Shown: in pieces, positions 15,997-25,117 of the stretch
Position numbering within the stretch: the first letter of the stretch is position 1
Layout of the letters: every line of letters starts with the position of its first letter
Source: Pseudomonas sp. CAN1
GTDB lineage: Bacteria > Pseudomonadota > Gammaproteobacteria > Pseudomonadales > Pseudomonadaceae
Assembly (NCBI RefSeq): GCF_030462585.1
Contig: NZ_JASMRU010000004.1
Coordinates: forward strand, 2,704 to 37,224
Length of the DNA: 34,521 nt
Direction: 5' to 3'
Notes under the pieces: model-generated
What the model saw: the letters and a program-made list of their open reading frames with translations, nothing else
Told to the model about the DNA's origin: nothing
Database searches by the model: none
Position numbers and translations under genes: made by a program

Positions 15997-17817
15997 TCAG
16001 ACCTTGGCGCGTTCGTAGCGCTTGCGGTCGTTCTCGTTGAGCATTTTCTTGCGCAGACGGATGGACTTCGGAGTCACTTCCACCAGCTCGTCATCGGCGA
16101 TGAATTCCAGAGCCTGTTCCAGGGTGAAGCGGATCGGCGGAACCAGGGCGATGACTTCGTCTTTGCCCGAAGCGCGCATGTTGTCGAGCTTCTTGCCCTT
16201 GGTGGGGTTGATCACCAGGTCGTTGTCGCGGCTGTTGATGCCGGCCAGCTGGCCTTCGTAGATCTCGTCGCCTGGGCCGAGGAACAGCTTGCCGCGGCTC
16301 TGCAGGGTTTCCAGGGAGTAGGTCAGCGCGGTGCCGGTGGCCATGGAGACCAGTACGCCGTTCTGACGGTTGGTCACTTCGCCGGCCTTGATCGGGCCGT
16401 AGTGGCTGAAGGTCGAGGTCAGGATGCCGGTGCCCGAGGTCAGGGTCAGGAAGTTGTTACGGAAGCCGATCAGGCCACGCGCCGGGATGGTGTATTCCAG
16501 GCGTACACGGCCCTTGCCGTCGGGGATCATGTTGGTCAGATCGCCCTTACGCAGGCCCATCTGCTCCATCACCGAGCCCTGGTGCTGCTCTTCGATGTCG
16601 ATGGTGACGTTCTCGTAGGGCTCCTGCTTCTCGCCGTCGGCGGTCTCGATGATGACCACTTCCGGACGGCCTACGGCCAGCTCGAAGCCTTCACGGCGCA
16701 TGGTCTCGATCAGAACCGAGAGGTGCAGTTCGCCACGGCCGGAGACCTTGAACTTCTCCGGGGAGTCGCCTTGCTCGACGCGCAGGGCCACGTTGTGCAG
16801 CAGTTCCTTGTCCAGACGGTCCTTGATGTTGCGGCTGGTGACGAACTTGCCTTCTTTGCCGGCGAACGGCGAGTCGTTGACCTGGAAGGTCATGCTCACG
16901 GTCGGCTGGTCAACAGTCAGCGGCGGGCGCGCTTCGACGTTCTGCGGGTCGCACAGGGTGTCGGAAATGAACAGCTCGTCCATGCCCGAGACGCAGACGA
17001 TGTCGCCGGCTTCGGCTTCAGCGACTTCGATGCGCTGCAGACCCGAGTGGCCCATGATCTTCAGGATACGGCCGTTGCGCTTGGTGCCGTCGTCGCTGAT
17101 GGCCACGACCGGGGTGTTGGTCTTGACCTTGCCGCGGGCGATACGGCCGATGCCGATCACGCCGAGGAAGCTGTTGTAGTCCAGCTGGGAGATCTGCATC
17201 TGGAACGGACCGTCGACGTCGACTTTCGGCGCCGGAACGTGGTCGATGATCGCCTGGAACAGCGCGTCCATGTTGTCGTCCATCTTCTCGTGGTCCATGC
17301 CGGCGATGCCGTTCAGGGCACTGGCGTAGACGATCGGGAAGTCCAGCTGCTCGTCGGTGGCGCCGAGGTTGTCGAACAGGTCGAAGATCTGGTCGATGAC
17401 CCAGTCAGGACGCGCGCCCGGACGGTCGATCTTGTTCACCACCACGATCGGACGCAGGCCGGCCTTGAACGCCTTCTGGGTCACGAAACGGGTTTGCGGC
17501 ATCGGGCCGTCCTGGGCGTCGACCACCAGCAGTACGGAGTCGACCATCGACATCACGCGCTCAACCTCACCGCCGAAGTCGGCGTGGCCGGGGGTGTCGA
17601 CGATGTTGATGCTGTAGTCGTTCCATTTCAGGGCGGTGTTCTTCGCCAGAATGGTGATACCACGCTCTTTTTCCTGGTCGTTGGAGTCCATCACGCGCTC
17701 GTTTTCCGCTTCTTTGCGGTCGAGGGTGCCGGACAGGCGCAGGAGCTTGTCTACGAGGGTGGTCTTGCCATGGTCGACGTGGGCGATGATGGCGATGTTG
17801 CGCAGTTTTTCGATCAC
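15997..17817 (-). CDS. typA: TypA/BipA ribosome-associated translational GTPase
   Basis: A 606-residue translation-factor-like GTPase that binds the ribosome and helps 50S assembly and stress or virulence gene expression. The G motifs are AHVDHGKTT (about residues 12-20), the switch [15 protein letters not shown] (about 76-85) and [10 protein letters not shown] (about 130-139). Domain II ([21 protein letters not shown]), the elongation-factor-G-like domain ('[13 protein letters not shown]') and the BipA-specific C-terminal domain ('[18 protein letters not shown]', 'LRKK') follow. The start is GTG at 17817; no good ribosome-binding site precedes it, and a perfect hairpin lies 28 bases upstream. 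It is 170 bases downstream of thiI on the same strand. Confidence 0.97.
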   Translation of the reverse strand: MIEKLRNIAIIAHVDHGKTTLVDKLLRLSGTLDRKEAENERVMDSNDQEKERGITILAKNTALKWNDYSINIVDTPGHADFGGEVERVMSMVDSVLLVVDAQDGPMPQTRFVTQKAFKAGLRPIVVVNKIDRPGARPDWVIDQIFDLFDNLGATDEQLDFPIVYASALNGIAGMDHEKMDDNMDALFQAIIDHVPAPKVDVDGPFQMQISQLDYNSFLGVIGIGRIARGKVKTNTPVVAISDDGTKRNGRILKIMGHSGLQRIEVAEAEAGDIVCVSGMDELFISDTLCDPQNVEARPPLTVDQPTVSMTFQVNDSPFAGKEGKFVTSRNIKDRLDKELLHNVALRVEQGDSPEKFKVSGRGELHLSVLIETMRREGFELAVGRPEVVIIETADGEKQEPYENVTIDIEEQHQGSVMEQMGLRKGDLTNMIPDGKGRVRLEYTIPARGLIGFRNNFLTLTSGTGILTSTFSHYGPIKAGEVTNRQNGVLVSMATGTALTYSLETLQSRGKLFLGPGDEIYEGQLAGINSRDNDLVINPTKGKKLDNMRASGKDEVIALVPPIRFTLEQALEFIADDELVEVTPKSIRLRKKMLNENDRKRYERAKV

Positions 17818-17844
17818 AGTGTCAGTCTCGATAGTGAATCTTCG

Positions 17845-17862
17845 GCTGCCGTTTTCGGCAGC
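17845..17862 (-). promoter_or_regulatory. Hairpin in the typA leader
   Basis: GCTGCCG-TTTT-CGGCAGC (plus strand) is a perfect 7-bp stem with tetraloop, ending 28 bases before the typA GTG. No T-run follows on the minus strand, so it is unlikely to be a terminator. It could shape translation or RNA stability of a message that lacks a clear Shine-Dalgarno. Confidence 0.45.
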
Positions 17863-17987
17863 GGGGGCCGGCCCGTGGCGCGGCGGTGCAAAAGGTCAGG
17901 GCGTGAGCCTACGCACCGAATGTGTCGGGAGGTCGGTGGCGGATACTGCCGCCAAACAGTCCGGGCTGGCGGCGTTGGTCCGCGCCT

Positions 17988-19442
17988 TTATTGCGGACGG
18001 TAAACACGCACATTGGTGTGCCCTTCGTTGACCAGGTGGTGGGCGTGCAGGCGACTCATCACGCCCTTGTCGCAATACAGGAGGTACTGGCGGTTGGGGT
18101 CCAGTTCCTTGAACTTGCTGTTGATCGCGTAGAACGGCATCGGCAGCACTTCGATGCCCTCGATGGCCAGCGGTTCATCTTCCTGGGCGTCGGGGTGACG
18201 AATGTCCACCACGATCTGCCCGGCCAGCACTTCGTCGACCATCTCCACGGCGAGGTCCTTGCCCAGCTCGTCGATCACACGGTCGACGGTCATCTGGGTG
18301 GAACGCTCCAGGGCGCGATCGAGCACGGCCATGTCGAACTTGGTTTCTTCGTGGTCGACGCGGTACGGCTTGGCCTGGGTGGTCGGGTTCACCGAGATCA
18401 CGCCGCAGTATTCGGGCATGTGCTTGGCGAACTCGGCGGTGCCGATCTGGGTGGCGGTGTCGATGATGTCCTGCTTGTGGCTGACGATCAGCGGGCGCAG
18501 GACCAGGGTGTCGGTCACCCGGTCGATCACCGAGAGGTTCGGCAAGGTCTGGCTGGACACCTGGGAAATCGCCTCGCCGGTCACCAGCGCGTCGATCTCC
18601 AGGCGCTCGGCCACGCGGCTCGCAGCGCGCAGCATCATGCGTTTCAGGGTCACGCCCATATAGCTGTCGTCGACCTTGGTGAGAATCTCGCCGACCACTT
18701 CCTCGAAAGGCACGCTGACGAACAGCACGCGCTGCGAGCTGCCGTACTTCTTCCACAGGTAGTGCGCGACTTCCATCACGCCCAGTTCGTGGGCACGGCC
18801 GCCGAGGTTGAAGAACACGAAGTGGCTGATCATGCCGCGGCGCATCATCTGGTAGGCCGCCACGGTGGAGTCGAAGCCACCGGACATCAGCACCAGCACC
18901 TGCTCCAGCGCGCCCAGCGGGTAGCCGCCAAGGCCATCGTGCTGGGCGTGGATCACGTAGAGGCGGTCGTGGCGGATTTCCACGCGCACTTCCACTTCCG
19001 GGTTCTTCAGCGACACGCCCGCCGCGCCGCAGTGCTGGCGCAGGCCACCACCGACATAGCGCTCCACGTCGATGGAGGTGAACGGGTGCTTGCCGGCGCG
19101 CTTGCAGCGCATGGAGAAGACCTTGCCCGGCAGCTTGTCGCCGAAATGCGCCTTGCACTTCTCGAGGATGTCGTCGAAATCGCCCAGCGGGTATTCGTGC
19201 ACTTCCAGGAAGTGGCCGATGCCCGGCGTGCAGGTCAGGCGCTCGATCATCTCGCGCAGAATCTTGGGGTCGGTGACCTTGGTCTCGACTTCGAGGTTGT
19301 CCCACTCGCCTTCGACCAGCAGCTCCGGGTCGAGGTCGCGGAGCACCGTGCGAATGTTCTTCGCCAACTGGCGGATGAAGCGCTTGCGCACCGGCCGGCT
19401 CTTGATGGTGATTTCCTGGAAGACCTTGACGATGAGTTTCAT
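17988..19442 (-). CDS. thiI: tRNA 4-thiouridine synthetase ThiI with rhodanese domain
   Basis: A 484-residue cytoplasmic enzyme that makes 4-thiouridine at tRNA position 8 and passes sulphur to the thiazole of thiamine. It has an N-terminal ferredoxin-like and THUMP region ([21 protein letters not shown] onward), a PP-loop ATP-binding motif [13 protein letters not shown] near residue 185, and a C-terminal rhodanese domain with the persulphide cysteine 457 in [10 protein letters not shown]. It is the long, rhodanese-bearing form as in E. coli. The start at 19442 gives the family length; the frame runs 21 codons further into the promoter. There is no obvious ribosome-binding site. A perfect TATAAT (minus strand) lies upstream with a palindrome over the -35 region. 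Confidence 0.96.
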   Translation of the reverse strand: MKLIVKVFQEITIKSRPVRKRFIRQLAKNIRTVLRDLDPELLVEGEWDNLEVETKVTDPKILREMIERLTCTPGIGHFLEVHEYPLGDFDDILEKCKAHFGDKLPGKVFSMRCKRAGKHPFTSIDVERYVGGGLRQHCGAAGVSLKNPEVEVRVEIRHDRLYVIHAQHDGLGGYPLGALEQVLVLMSGGFDSTVAAYQMMRRGMISHFVFFNLGGRAHELGVMEVAHYLWKKYGSSQRVLFVSVPFEEVVGEILTKVDDSYMGVTLKRMMLRAASRVAERLEIDALVTGEAISQVSSQTLPNLSVIDRVTDTLVLRPLIVSHKQDIIDTATQIGTAEFAKHMPEYCGVISVNPTTQAKPYRVDHEETKFDMAVLDRALERSTQMTVDRVIDELGKDLAVEMVDEVLAGQIVVDIRHPDAQEDEPLAIEGIEVLPMPFYAINSKFKELDPNRQYLLYCDKGVMSRLHAHHLVNEGHTNVRVYRPQ

Positions 19443-19484
19443 GCGAATCGGGCGGTTGCCATGGGACTGAAAAAAAGGGGCGGA

Positions 19485-19515
19485 ATTATATCCGAAATTG
19501 CTCAAGACTTGAGCA
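19485..19515 (-). promoter_or_regulatory. thiI promoter with overlapping palindrome
   Basis: On the minus strand TATAAT is perfect (plus 19485-19490) and would start RNA about 36 bases before the thiI ATG. The region where the -35 should lie is occupied by TGCTCAA-GAC-TTGAGCA (19499-19515), a perfect 7-bp-arm inverted repeat. No good -35 hexamer is seen, so an activator or repressor binding at the dyad is plausible. The regulator is unknown. Confidence 0.5.
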
Positions 19516-19538
19516 GAAATCGGAGACTTTCTTTTTGG

Positions 19539-19555
19539 CGCACCAAAATGGACTC
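19539..19555. promoter_or_regulatory. Weak NtrC site upstream of glnA
   Basis: CGCACCA-AAA-TGGACTC has a good left half and a poor right half compared with TGCACCA-N3-TGGTGCA. It lies 31 bases upstream of the better site at 19570, so paired binding is possible. Confidence 0.45.
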
Positions 19556-19569
19556 ATGCACCACGACGG

Positions 19570-19586
19570 AGCACCAAAGCGGTGCA
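19570..19586. promoter_or_regulatory. NtrC-binding site upstream of glnA
   Basis: AGCACCA-AAG-CGGTGCA matches the NtrC consensus TGCACCA-N3-TGGTGCA at six of seven positions in each half. It is centred about 107 bases before the predicted start point, the usual enhancer distance. Confidence 0.8.
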
Positions 19587-19658
19587 CTATTTCGGCGCAG
19601 TTCACCGCAGCAGCGCCCACAGCCCGTGATTTCAGGGCTTCTGCCCAAATACGGGCAC

Positions 19659-19674
19659 TGGCACGCAACTTGCT
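19659..19674 (+). promoter_or_regulatory. Sigma-54 promoter of glnA
   Basis: TGGCAC-GCAAC-TTGCT is a perfect -24/-12 match, with GG at 19660-19661 and GC at 19672-19673. The start would be near 19685, leaving an 89-base leader. Together with the NtrC sites at 19539-19586 it makes glnA an NtrC-activated, nitrogen-limited gene. Confidence 0.92.
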
Positions 19675-19773
19675 CTCTTGTGAGGCAGGTTGCCCTGGCC
19701 GACTATGCCGGCCGGCATCACCCGATACTGGGGCATAGAAAGCTCCCAGCTCTAATCCCTCCTGGAGGACAGC

Positions 19774-21183
19774 ATGTCGTACAAGTCGCAACAACTGATC
19801 AAAGATCATGACGTGAAGTGGGTTGACCTGCGCTTCACCGATACCAAAGGCAAGCAGCAGCACGTCACCATGCCGGCTCGCGACGCCCTGGACGATGAAT
19901 TCTTCGAAGCCGGCAAGATGTTCGATGGCTCCTCCATCGAAGGCTGGAAGGGCATCGAAGCCTCCGACATGATCCTGCTCCCGGACGACAGCACCGCCGT
20001 GCTCGACCCGTTCACCGAAGAGCCGACCCTGATCCTGGTTTGCGACGTCATCGAGCCGAGCACCATGCAAGGCTACGAGCGCGACCCGCGCAACATCGCC
20101 AAGCGCGCCGAGGAATACCTGAAGTCCACCGGTATCGGTGACACCGTATTCGTCGGCCCGGAGCCGGAGTTCTTCATCTTCGACGAAGTGAAGTTCAAGT
20201 CCGACATCTCCGGCTCGATGTTCAAGATCTTCTCCGAGCAGGCTTCCTGGAACACCGACGCTGACATCGAGACCGGCAACAAAGGCCACCGTCCGGGCGT
20301 CAAGGGCGGCTACTTCCCGGTACCGCCGGTCGACCACGACCACGAAATCCGTACCGCCATGTGCAACGCCCTGGAAGAAATGGGCCTGGTCGTGGAAGTT
20401 CACCACCACGAAGTGGCCACCGCTGGCCAGAACGAGATCGGTGTGAAGTTCAACACCCTCGTTGCCAAGGCTGACGAAGTCCAGACCCTGAAGTACTGCG
20501 TGCACAACGTTGCCGACGCCTACGGCAAGACCGTGACCTTCATGCCGAAGCCGCTGTACGGCGACAACGGCTCGGGCATGCACGTGCACATGTCCATCTC
20601 CAAGGATGGCAAGAACACCTTCGCTGGCGAAGGCTATGCCGGCCTGTCCGATACCGCCCTGTACTTCATCGGCGGCATCATCAAGCACGGTAAAGCCCTG
20701 AACGGCTTCACCAACCCGGCTACCAACTCCTACAAGCGTCTGGTTCCGGGCTTCGAAGCCCCGGTCATGCTGGCCTACTCGGCTCGCAACCGTTCCGCCT
20801 CGATCCGTATTCCGTACGTCTCCAGCCCGAAAGCCCGCCGCATCGAAGCGCGCTTCCCGGACCCGGCTGCCAACCCCTACCTGTGCTTCGCCGCCCTGCT
20901 GATGGCCGGCCTGGACGGCATCCAGAACAAGATTCACCCCGGCGATGCTGCCGACAAGAACCTGTACGACCTGCCGCCGGAAGAGGCGAAGGAAATTCCG
21001 CAGGTTTGCGGCAGCCTGAAAGAGGCACTGGAAGAACTCGACAAGGGCCGTGCGTTCCTGACCAAGGGCGGCGTGTTCACCGACGACTTCATCGATGCCT
21101 ACCTGGAGCTGAAGTCGGAAGAAGAAATCAAGGTGCGCACCTTCGTGCACCCGCTGGAATACGACCTGTACTACAGCGTCTGA
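19774..21183 (+). CDS. glnA: Glutamine synthetase, type I
   Basis: A 469-residue dodecameric enzyme that joins ammonia and glutamate to glutamine using ATP. The beta-Grasp motif [11 protein letters not shown] lies near residue 50, the metal-binding PEPEFFIFD near 128, the ATP region [14 protein letters not shown] near 262, and [11 protein letters not shown] near 343. Tyr398 in NLYDLPPEE is the adenylylation site of the I-beta class, so GlnE control is expected. GGAGG stands five bases before the ATG. It is transcribed from the sigma-54 promoter under NtrC; ntrBC follow 4 kb downstream, separated by the channel and DUF4124 genes. Confidence 0.98.
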   Translation: MSYKSQQLIKDHDVKWVDLRFTDTKGKQQHVTMPARDALDDEFFEAGKMFDGSSIEGWKGIEASDMILLPDDSTAVLDPFTEEPTLILVCDVIEPSTMQGYERDPRNIAKRAEEYLKSTGIGDTVFVGPEPEFFIFDEVKFKSDISGSMFKIFSEQASWNTDADIETGNKGHRPGVKGGYFPVPPVDHDHEIRTAMCNALEEMGLVVEVHHHEVATAGQNEIGVKFNTLVAKADEVQTLKYCVHNVADAYGKTVTFMPKPLYGDNGSGMHVHMSISKDGKNTFAGEGYAGLSDTALYFIGGIIKHGKALNGFTNPATNSYKRLVPGFEAPVMLAYSARNRSASIRIPYVSSPKARRIEARFPDPAANPYLCFAALLMAGLDGIQNKIHPGDAADKNLYDLPPEEAKEIPQVCGSLKEALEELDKGRAFLTKGGVFTDDFIDAYLELKSEEEIKVRTFVHPLEYDLYYSV

Positions 21184-21214
21184 TCCACGAATACCTATAA
21201 ATAGCGTCAGCATT

Positions 21215-21240
21215 AAGGCCTCCTTCGGGAGGCCTTTTTT
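21215..21240 (+). terminator. Terminator of glnA
   Basis: AAGGCCTCC-TTCG-GGAGGCCTT, a 9-bp stem with a stable UUCG-type tetraloop, is followed by T's. It begins 31 bases after the glnA stop. Confidence 0.93.
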
Positions 21241-21286
21241 ATGGGCTTGGAAAAGCGGAAAGAGGCTTTTGATGGGAGCACGCCAT

Positions 21287-21329
21287 GCGCGCTCCTACCG
21301 GTCAGTGCGGCGTCACTGCAGGAGCGCGC
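21287..21329. repeat. Imperfect REP-like inverted pair
   Basis: GCGCGCTCCT (21287-21296) and AGGAGCGCGC (21320-21329) are perfect 10-bp inverted arms, each continuing into a variant (GCGCGCTTGCGCGC) of the REP-like elements elsewhere in the window. They fill the gap between glnA and the MscS-family gene. Confidence 0.6.
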
Positions 21330-21368
21330 TTGCGCGCTTATAACGAAGAGCAACTCTGCGAGGCGGGA

Positions 21369-23573
21369 TCAGATCCCGCCGTCCGCCGGCTCGCCCTGTT
21401 CCTCGTCATCTTCGCGGCGCGATCTGCGCGTACGCGAAAGCTGGACGTTGAGGCGCGGCATCGACAATTCCATGCCGGCCTTGTCGAGCTTCTGCCGCAG
21501 GCGCAGGTTGAAGGCGCGCTGCACTTCCCACTGGCGGATCGGTGCGGTCTTGAAGCGGAAGCGCAGGATCGCCTGGCCGGCATCGAAGCTTTCGATGCCC
21601 TGGATTTCCAGCGGCGACCAGATGGCGCGGTTGATGGTGCGGTCGCCGCGCAGCTCGCCGGAAACTTCCTTGACCAGCGCCAGCGCATCGTCGATCGGCA
21701 TGCTCGCCGGCACCGGCCAGCGGAACATGGCGTAGCCGAACTGCCGCGAGTAGTTCTTGATGCTCTTGATCTCGCTGAACGGGATGGTGTGCACCACTCC
21801 GTCCAGGTCGCGCAGGCGCACGGTGCGGATGGTCAGGCCCTCGACCGTGCCAAGGTGGCCGCCGACGTCGACGTAGTCGTCGATGGACAGCGAGTCCTCG
21901 ATGATGATGAACAGGCCGGTGATCAGGTCCGCCACCAGCGACTGTGCACCGAAGCCGATGGCCAGGCCGATGACACCGGCACCGGCGAGCAGCGGGGTGA
22001 CGTTCATGCCCATGTTGGCCAGGGCGACGATCAGCGCGATCACCGCGATGGTGACGAACAGCACGTTGCGGATCAGCGGCAGCATGGTCAGCGCGCGGGC
22101 GTTGGCGCTCTTCTTGCCACCCAGCCCGAGGCTGTGCTGCACGGCGGTGTCGGTGAGGATCCAGACCAGCCAGGCGACCAGCAGGGTGGTGCCGAAGCTG
22201 AAGATCTTGAGGCTGATCTGCGAGCCGTCGCCCTCGGCGAAGCGCACCAGCGACATGCCCCAGACGCGCAGGCCGATCTCCAGGAAGAACAGCAGGTTGA
22301 CGATGTGCAGCAGGGTGTAGCCGAAGCTCTGCAACTGCTCGATGTAGGGAGCGTGGCGGCGTGCGCCGCGCCGGGTCGAGCGCTGATGGGCGCGGCGGAT
22401 CAGGCCGTTGACGGTCATCGCCACTACCGCCACCACGGCGCAGACCAGCGCCCGGCGCAGCGCGTAGCTGCTGTCGCCGGCGGTGACTATGGTGGCGAAC
22501 AGCGAGATGCACACCAGCACCAGCACCGGCAGGAACCAGATCGAGCCGATCAGCTCGACCAGGTCGCTCAGGCCGCGGCGCTTGAGGCGGCGTTCCAGCG
22601 GCTGGTTGCGGATCAGGTGGGCGATGGGCCGGCGGAACTGCAGGACGAACAGTGCGGTGAGCAGTGCCGCGCAGATGTTCGCCACGGAGCCGACGAACAG
22701 CGAGATGTTCTGCCCCAGGCTCTCGATGACGCGCGGGTCGTGCATCACCTCGCCGGCGGCGGCCAGGCTGCCGATCAGCCACAGCGGGCGGAAGGCGCGT
22801 CGGCGCAGGATATCCAGCGCACGCATGCGGTGCGGGCCGCTGAGCAGCGACAGGGAGATCACGCACAGCGCGGAGAACAGCGTGCCGCACACCAGGGTGT
22901 AGGCGATGACCATGGCCACCAGCTTGCCCAGCGAGCTGGGCAGCACCACCGAGAGGTAGACGGTGATCAGGAAGGCCACCAGCCAGGGGCCGAGCTTGCG
23001 CAGGGCGAACAGCATCAGGTCGCGGGTCTTGGGGTGTTGCGGCAGCTCGTCTTCCAGGCCGAAGCGCTTGCGCATGCGCCCGGCAACCCAGCGCAGGCCG
23101 AGGGCGACGCAAGCCCAGAGCAGCAGCACCAGGGCAAAGTCGAGGATCATGCCGGGCCACTCGGCCAGTGACGGGGTGCGTGCGTCCAGCTCGTAGCCGG
23201 CGCCCTGGAACAGGTCGGACCAGCGCACCAGCGGGCTGTTGGCGCCTTCGAACTGCTTCTCCAGGCTGCCCAGGGTATCGCCTATCAGGCCGAGCACACC
23301 GCCCTGGTCGTCCGAACTCTTCTTCGTCGCATCGCGCAGCTGCTTGAGCTTCTTCAGCAGGTCGGCGCGCTGCTGGTCGTTCTCCAGGGTCTTGATCACC
23401 TGGTTCAGCGACTGCTCCAGCTGGGCGTCGCTGACCTTCGCGTCACCACTGCTGCCCGTCACTCCGGCCAGCGGGCCGGGAAGCGCGGCCAGCGCGGGGC
23501 CGGCAATGCCCAGGCCGAGCCCGAGACAGCACAGCAACAGCCACTGACGGAGCAGGTAACGAATCAGAATCAC
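21369..23573 (-). CDS. MscS-family mechanosensitive channel with N-terminal coiled coil
   Basis: About 734 residues with a signal peptide (MILIRYLLRQWLLLCCLGLG… ending ALA), a periplasmic coiled coil (about 45-95, 'LEQSLNQVIKTLENDQQR', 'LLKKLKQLRDATKK'), then roughly ten membrane helices and a C-terminal MscS core. The pore-lining helix and beta domain are marked by 'LLAGAGVIGLAIGFGAQSLV', 'GLFIIIEDSLSIDDYVDVGG', 'GTVEGLTIRTVRLRDLDG' and PFSEIKSIKN. Such large MscS relatives (YbiO/YnaI-like) open on hypo-osmotic shock. The start is uncertain: GTG 23573 follows GGGGTG by five bases, and GTG 23579 is also possible. It is divergent from the DUF4124 pair, with 198 bases between. Confidence 0.9.
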   Translation of the reverse strand: MILIRYLLRQWLLLCCLGLGLGIAGPALAALPGPLAGVTGSSGDAKVSDAQLEQSLNQVIKTLENDQQRADLLKKLKQLRDATKKSSDDQGGVLGLIGDTLGSLEKQFEGANSPLVRWSDLFQGAGYELDARTPSLAEWPGMILDFALVLLLWACVALGLRWVAGRMRKRFGLEDELPQHPKTRDLMLFALRKLGPWLVAFLITVYLSVVLPSSLGKLVAMVIAYTLVCGTLFSALCVISLSLLSGPHRMRALDILRRRAFRPLWLIGSLAAAGEVMHDPRVIESLGQNISLFVGSVANICAALLTALFVLQFRRPIAHLIRNQPLERRLKRRGLSDLVELIGSIWFLPVLVLVCISLFATIVTAGDSSYALRRALVCAVVAVVAMTVNGLIRRAHQRSTRRGARRHAPYIEQLQSFGYTLLHIVNLLFFLEIGLRVWGMSLVRFAEGDGSQISLKIFSFGTTLLVAWLVWILTDTAVQHSLGLGGKKSANARALTMLPLIRNVLFVTIAVIALIVALANMGMNVTPLLAGAGVIGLAIGFGAQSLVADLITGLFIIIEDSLSIDDYVDVGGHLGTVEGLTIRTVRLRDLDGVVHTIPFSEIKSIKNYSRQFGYAMFRWPVPASMPIDDALALVKEVSGELRGDRTINRAIWSPLEIQGIESFDAGQAILRFRFKTAPIRQWEVQRAFNLRLRQKLDKAGMELSMPRLNVQLSRTRRSRREDDEEQGEPADGGI

Positions 23574-23771
23574 AGGCACACCCCGGAACGATGGACAATC
23601 ACGCAAGCTCGCATCATACAGACGCGCGCCACGCTCGGACCTGCTCCGCCCGGGAAAGGTCCGTTGGCGAGCAGCAGCGCACAACGCGCCGCGCCCTGCT
23701 GAAAGACAATAGGCAACTTGCCAGCTGCCGTCGGCAGTGCAAGGCTTGGCAAGTCCATCCGGAGATCCTTC

Positions 23772-24320
23772 ATGCGCCTGATCCTCACCGCCCTGCTGCT
23801 CGCCGCCGCATTGCCAGCCAGCGCGCAGATCTACAAGTACACCGACGCCAACGGCAAGACGGTGTTCACCAACCAGCCGCCGACCAACGTCGGCGCCACG
23901 CCGGTAGAGCTGCCGCCGACCAATACCGTCGGCACCCAGGCGCCTGCCGCCGCACCCGCCACCACTGGCACCCAGGATCAGAGCGCACGCGCCTATTCGA
24001 TCCTGGCGCTGAGCAACCTGCCCAATGACGAGGCGCTGCGGGTCAATAACGGCACCGTGCAGGTCGACGTCGTGGTGCAGCCGGCGCTCTCCCCTGACCA
24101 CGTGCTGCAGTTGCTGCTCGATGGCCAGCCCTACGGCAGCCCGGCGCGAGACACCAGCATCACCATGCAGAACCTCGACCGCGGCGAGCACACCCTGGCC
24201 GTCCAGGTGCTGCAGGGCAGCCGGGTGATCCAGGCCAGCTCGCCGGTGAGCTTCACCCTGCAGCGCATCAGCACCAACAGCCCGCAACGGCCCAAGGTAC
24301 AACCCAGGACGGGCGGCTGA
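23772..24320 (+). CDS. DUF4124 domain-containing secreted protein (first of two)
   Basis: A 182-residue exported protein. Signal peptide 1-19 ends ASA, then comes QIYKYTDANGKTVFTNQPP, the DUF4124 motif (aromatic pair, D-x-x-G-x-x-x-F-T/S-x-x-P-P). After a Pro/Thr/Ala-rich linker (about 45-75) comes a C-terminal beta-rich domain of about 100 residues (VDVVVQPALSPDHVLQLLLD … GEHTLAVQVLQGSRVIQAS) resembling an Ig-like fold. The ATG at 23772 has GGAG seven bases upstream; earlier in-frame codons lack support. It is followed two bases later by a paralogue with the same layout. The role is unknown; DUF4124 proteins sit in the periplasm. Confidence 0.88.
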   Translation: MRLILTALLLAAALPASAQIYKYTDANGKTVFTNQPPTNVGATPVELPPTNTVGTQAPAAAPATTGTQDQSARAYSILALSNLPNDEALRVNNGTVQVDVVVQPALSPDHVLQLLLDGQPYGSPARDTSITMQNLDRGEHTLAVQVLQGSRVIQASSPVSFTLQRISTNSPQRPKVQPRTGG

Positions 24321-24322
24321 CG

Positions 24323-24910
24323 ATGCGCCATCGGGTGACACTCCTGTTGTCGGCGCTGCTGTCGCTGGTGGTCTGCCTGCCAGCCAGCGCCGAGGTCTAC
24401 ACCTACATCGACAAGGACGGCAATCGCGTCTTCACCGACCAGCCGCCGCGCGGCAACGCGCAGAAGCTCGACATGACGCCGCGCAACGATCCGCAGAAGT
24501 CCCACGGCGTGCACATGCCGCCGCCGCTCTACGCCCCGGCCACCCCGCCACTGCCGGCTGGCCCGCCGGCCTACCAGTTGCTGCGGATCATCGTGCCCGA
24601 GCCTGACACCACGGTGCGCGCCAACGATGGCGCGCTGATCGTCTCGGTCACTAGCGAGCCGGCGCTGCAGCCCGGCCACCTGTACCGCCTGCTGCTGGAC
24701 GGCAAGCCGGTCGGCCAGCCCGGCCGCAGCCCGGTGTTCCCGCTGAACAACATCGACCGCGGCACCCATCAGCTGTCGGTGGAGATCATCGACACCCTCG
24801 GCCGCACCCTCGAACAGACGCCCAACCAGCCGTTCCACATGTTCCGCGTGTCGGTGGCCGAACAGACCTCTCGCGACGCCACCCCGCTACTGAGCGCCGC
24901 CACCCGATAG
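24323..24910 (+). CDS. DUF4124 domain-containing secreted protein (second of two)
   Basis: A 195-residue paralogue of the preceding gene, beginning two bases after its stop. Signal peptide 1-23 ends ASA; EVYTYIDKDGNRVFTDQPPR is the DUF4124 motif. The Pro-rich linker is longer ('HMPPPLYAPATPPLPAGPP'), and the C-terminal domain (SVTSEPALQPGHLYRLLLDG … GTHQLSVEIIDTLGRTLEQ) aligns with that of the first copy (VQPALSPDHVLQLLLDGQP … RGEHTLAVQVL). The copies have diverged but keep the core, pointing to an old tandem duplication. Its stop is only 24 bases before the NtrC site controlling ntrBC. Function unknown. Confidence 0.88.
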   Translation: MRHRVTLLLSALLSLVVCLPASAEVYTYIDKDGNRVFTDQPPRGNAQKLDMTPRNDPQKSHGVHMPPPLYAPATPPLPAGPPAYQLLRIIVPEPDTTVRANDGALIVSVTSEPALQPGHLYRLLLDGKPVGQPGRSPVFPLNNIDRGTHQLSVEIIDTLGRTLEQTPNQPFHMFRVSVAEQTSRDATPLLSAATR

Positions 24911-24934
24911 GGGCGGCGCAGCACCTCGCACCTA

Positions 24935-24964
24935 TGCACCACTCTGGTGCATGATCCTGCACCA
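24935..24964. promoter_or_regulatory. NtrC-binding site plus half-site before ntrBC
   Basis: TGCACCA-CTC-TGGTGCA (24935-24951) is a perfect 17-base NtrC palindrome. A second left half TGCACCA follows at 24958-24964, just upstream of TATACT (24970-24975), a candidate -10. Binding here would block a promoter at that place, the autorepression known for ntrBC and glnLG. Confidence 0.88.
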
Positions 24965-24983
24965 CTTTCTATACTCTCCCCAT

Positions 24984-25060
24984 TTCGGGTCACTCCCTTG
25001 ACCCGAATCGGCCGCCTGCGCACCGCAAATCAGCGCGACGCCGCGAAATACGCGTCTTTT
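24984..25060 (+). promoter_or_regulatory. Structured leader of ntrBC
   Basis: TTCGGGTCA (24984-24992) pairs perfectly with TGACCCGAA (24999-25007), with a six-base loop. A second, weaker hairpin GACGC…GCGTC (25037-25056) is followed by TTTT and, ten bases on, by another T-rich run (TTTGTTTTTT). If transcription starts near 24982 the leader is about 135 bases and opens with the first hairpin. Attenuation is possible but unproven. Confidence 0.4.
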
Positions 25061-25117
25061 CAGGGCCTGGTTTGTTTTTTGCATTTTCCCGCACAGTCTT
25101 GGGACATCTCTTACACC

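Noticed and set aside
15547-18003. 818-codon plus-strand frame antisense to typA
   Set aside because: Runs through REP repeats and the typA terminator and lies opposite a highly conserved GTPase; composition is that of a shadow frame.
21285-23171. 628-codon plus-strand frame antisense to the MscS-family gene
   Set aside because: Starts in the REP-like repeat after glnA; Gln/Asp/Ala/His-rich with no domain; shadow of the channel gene.
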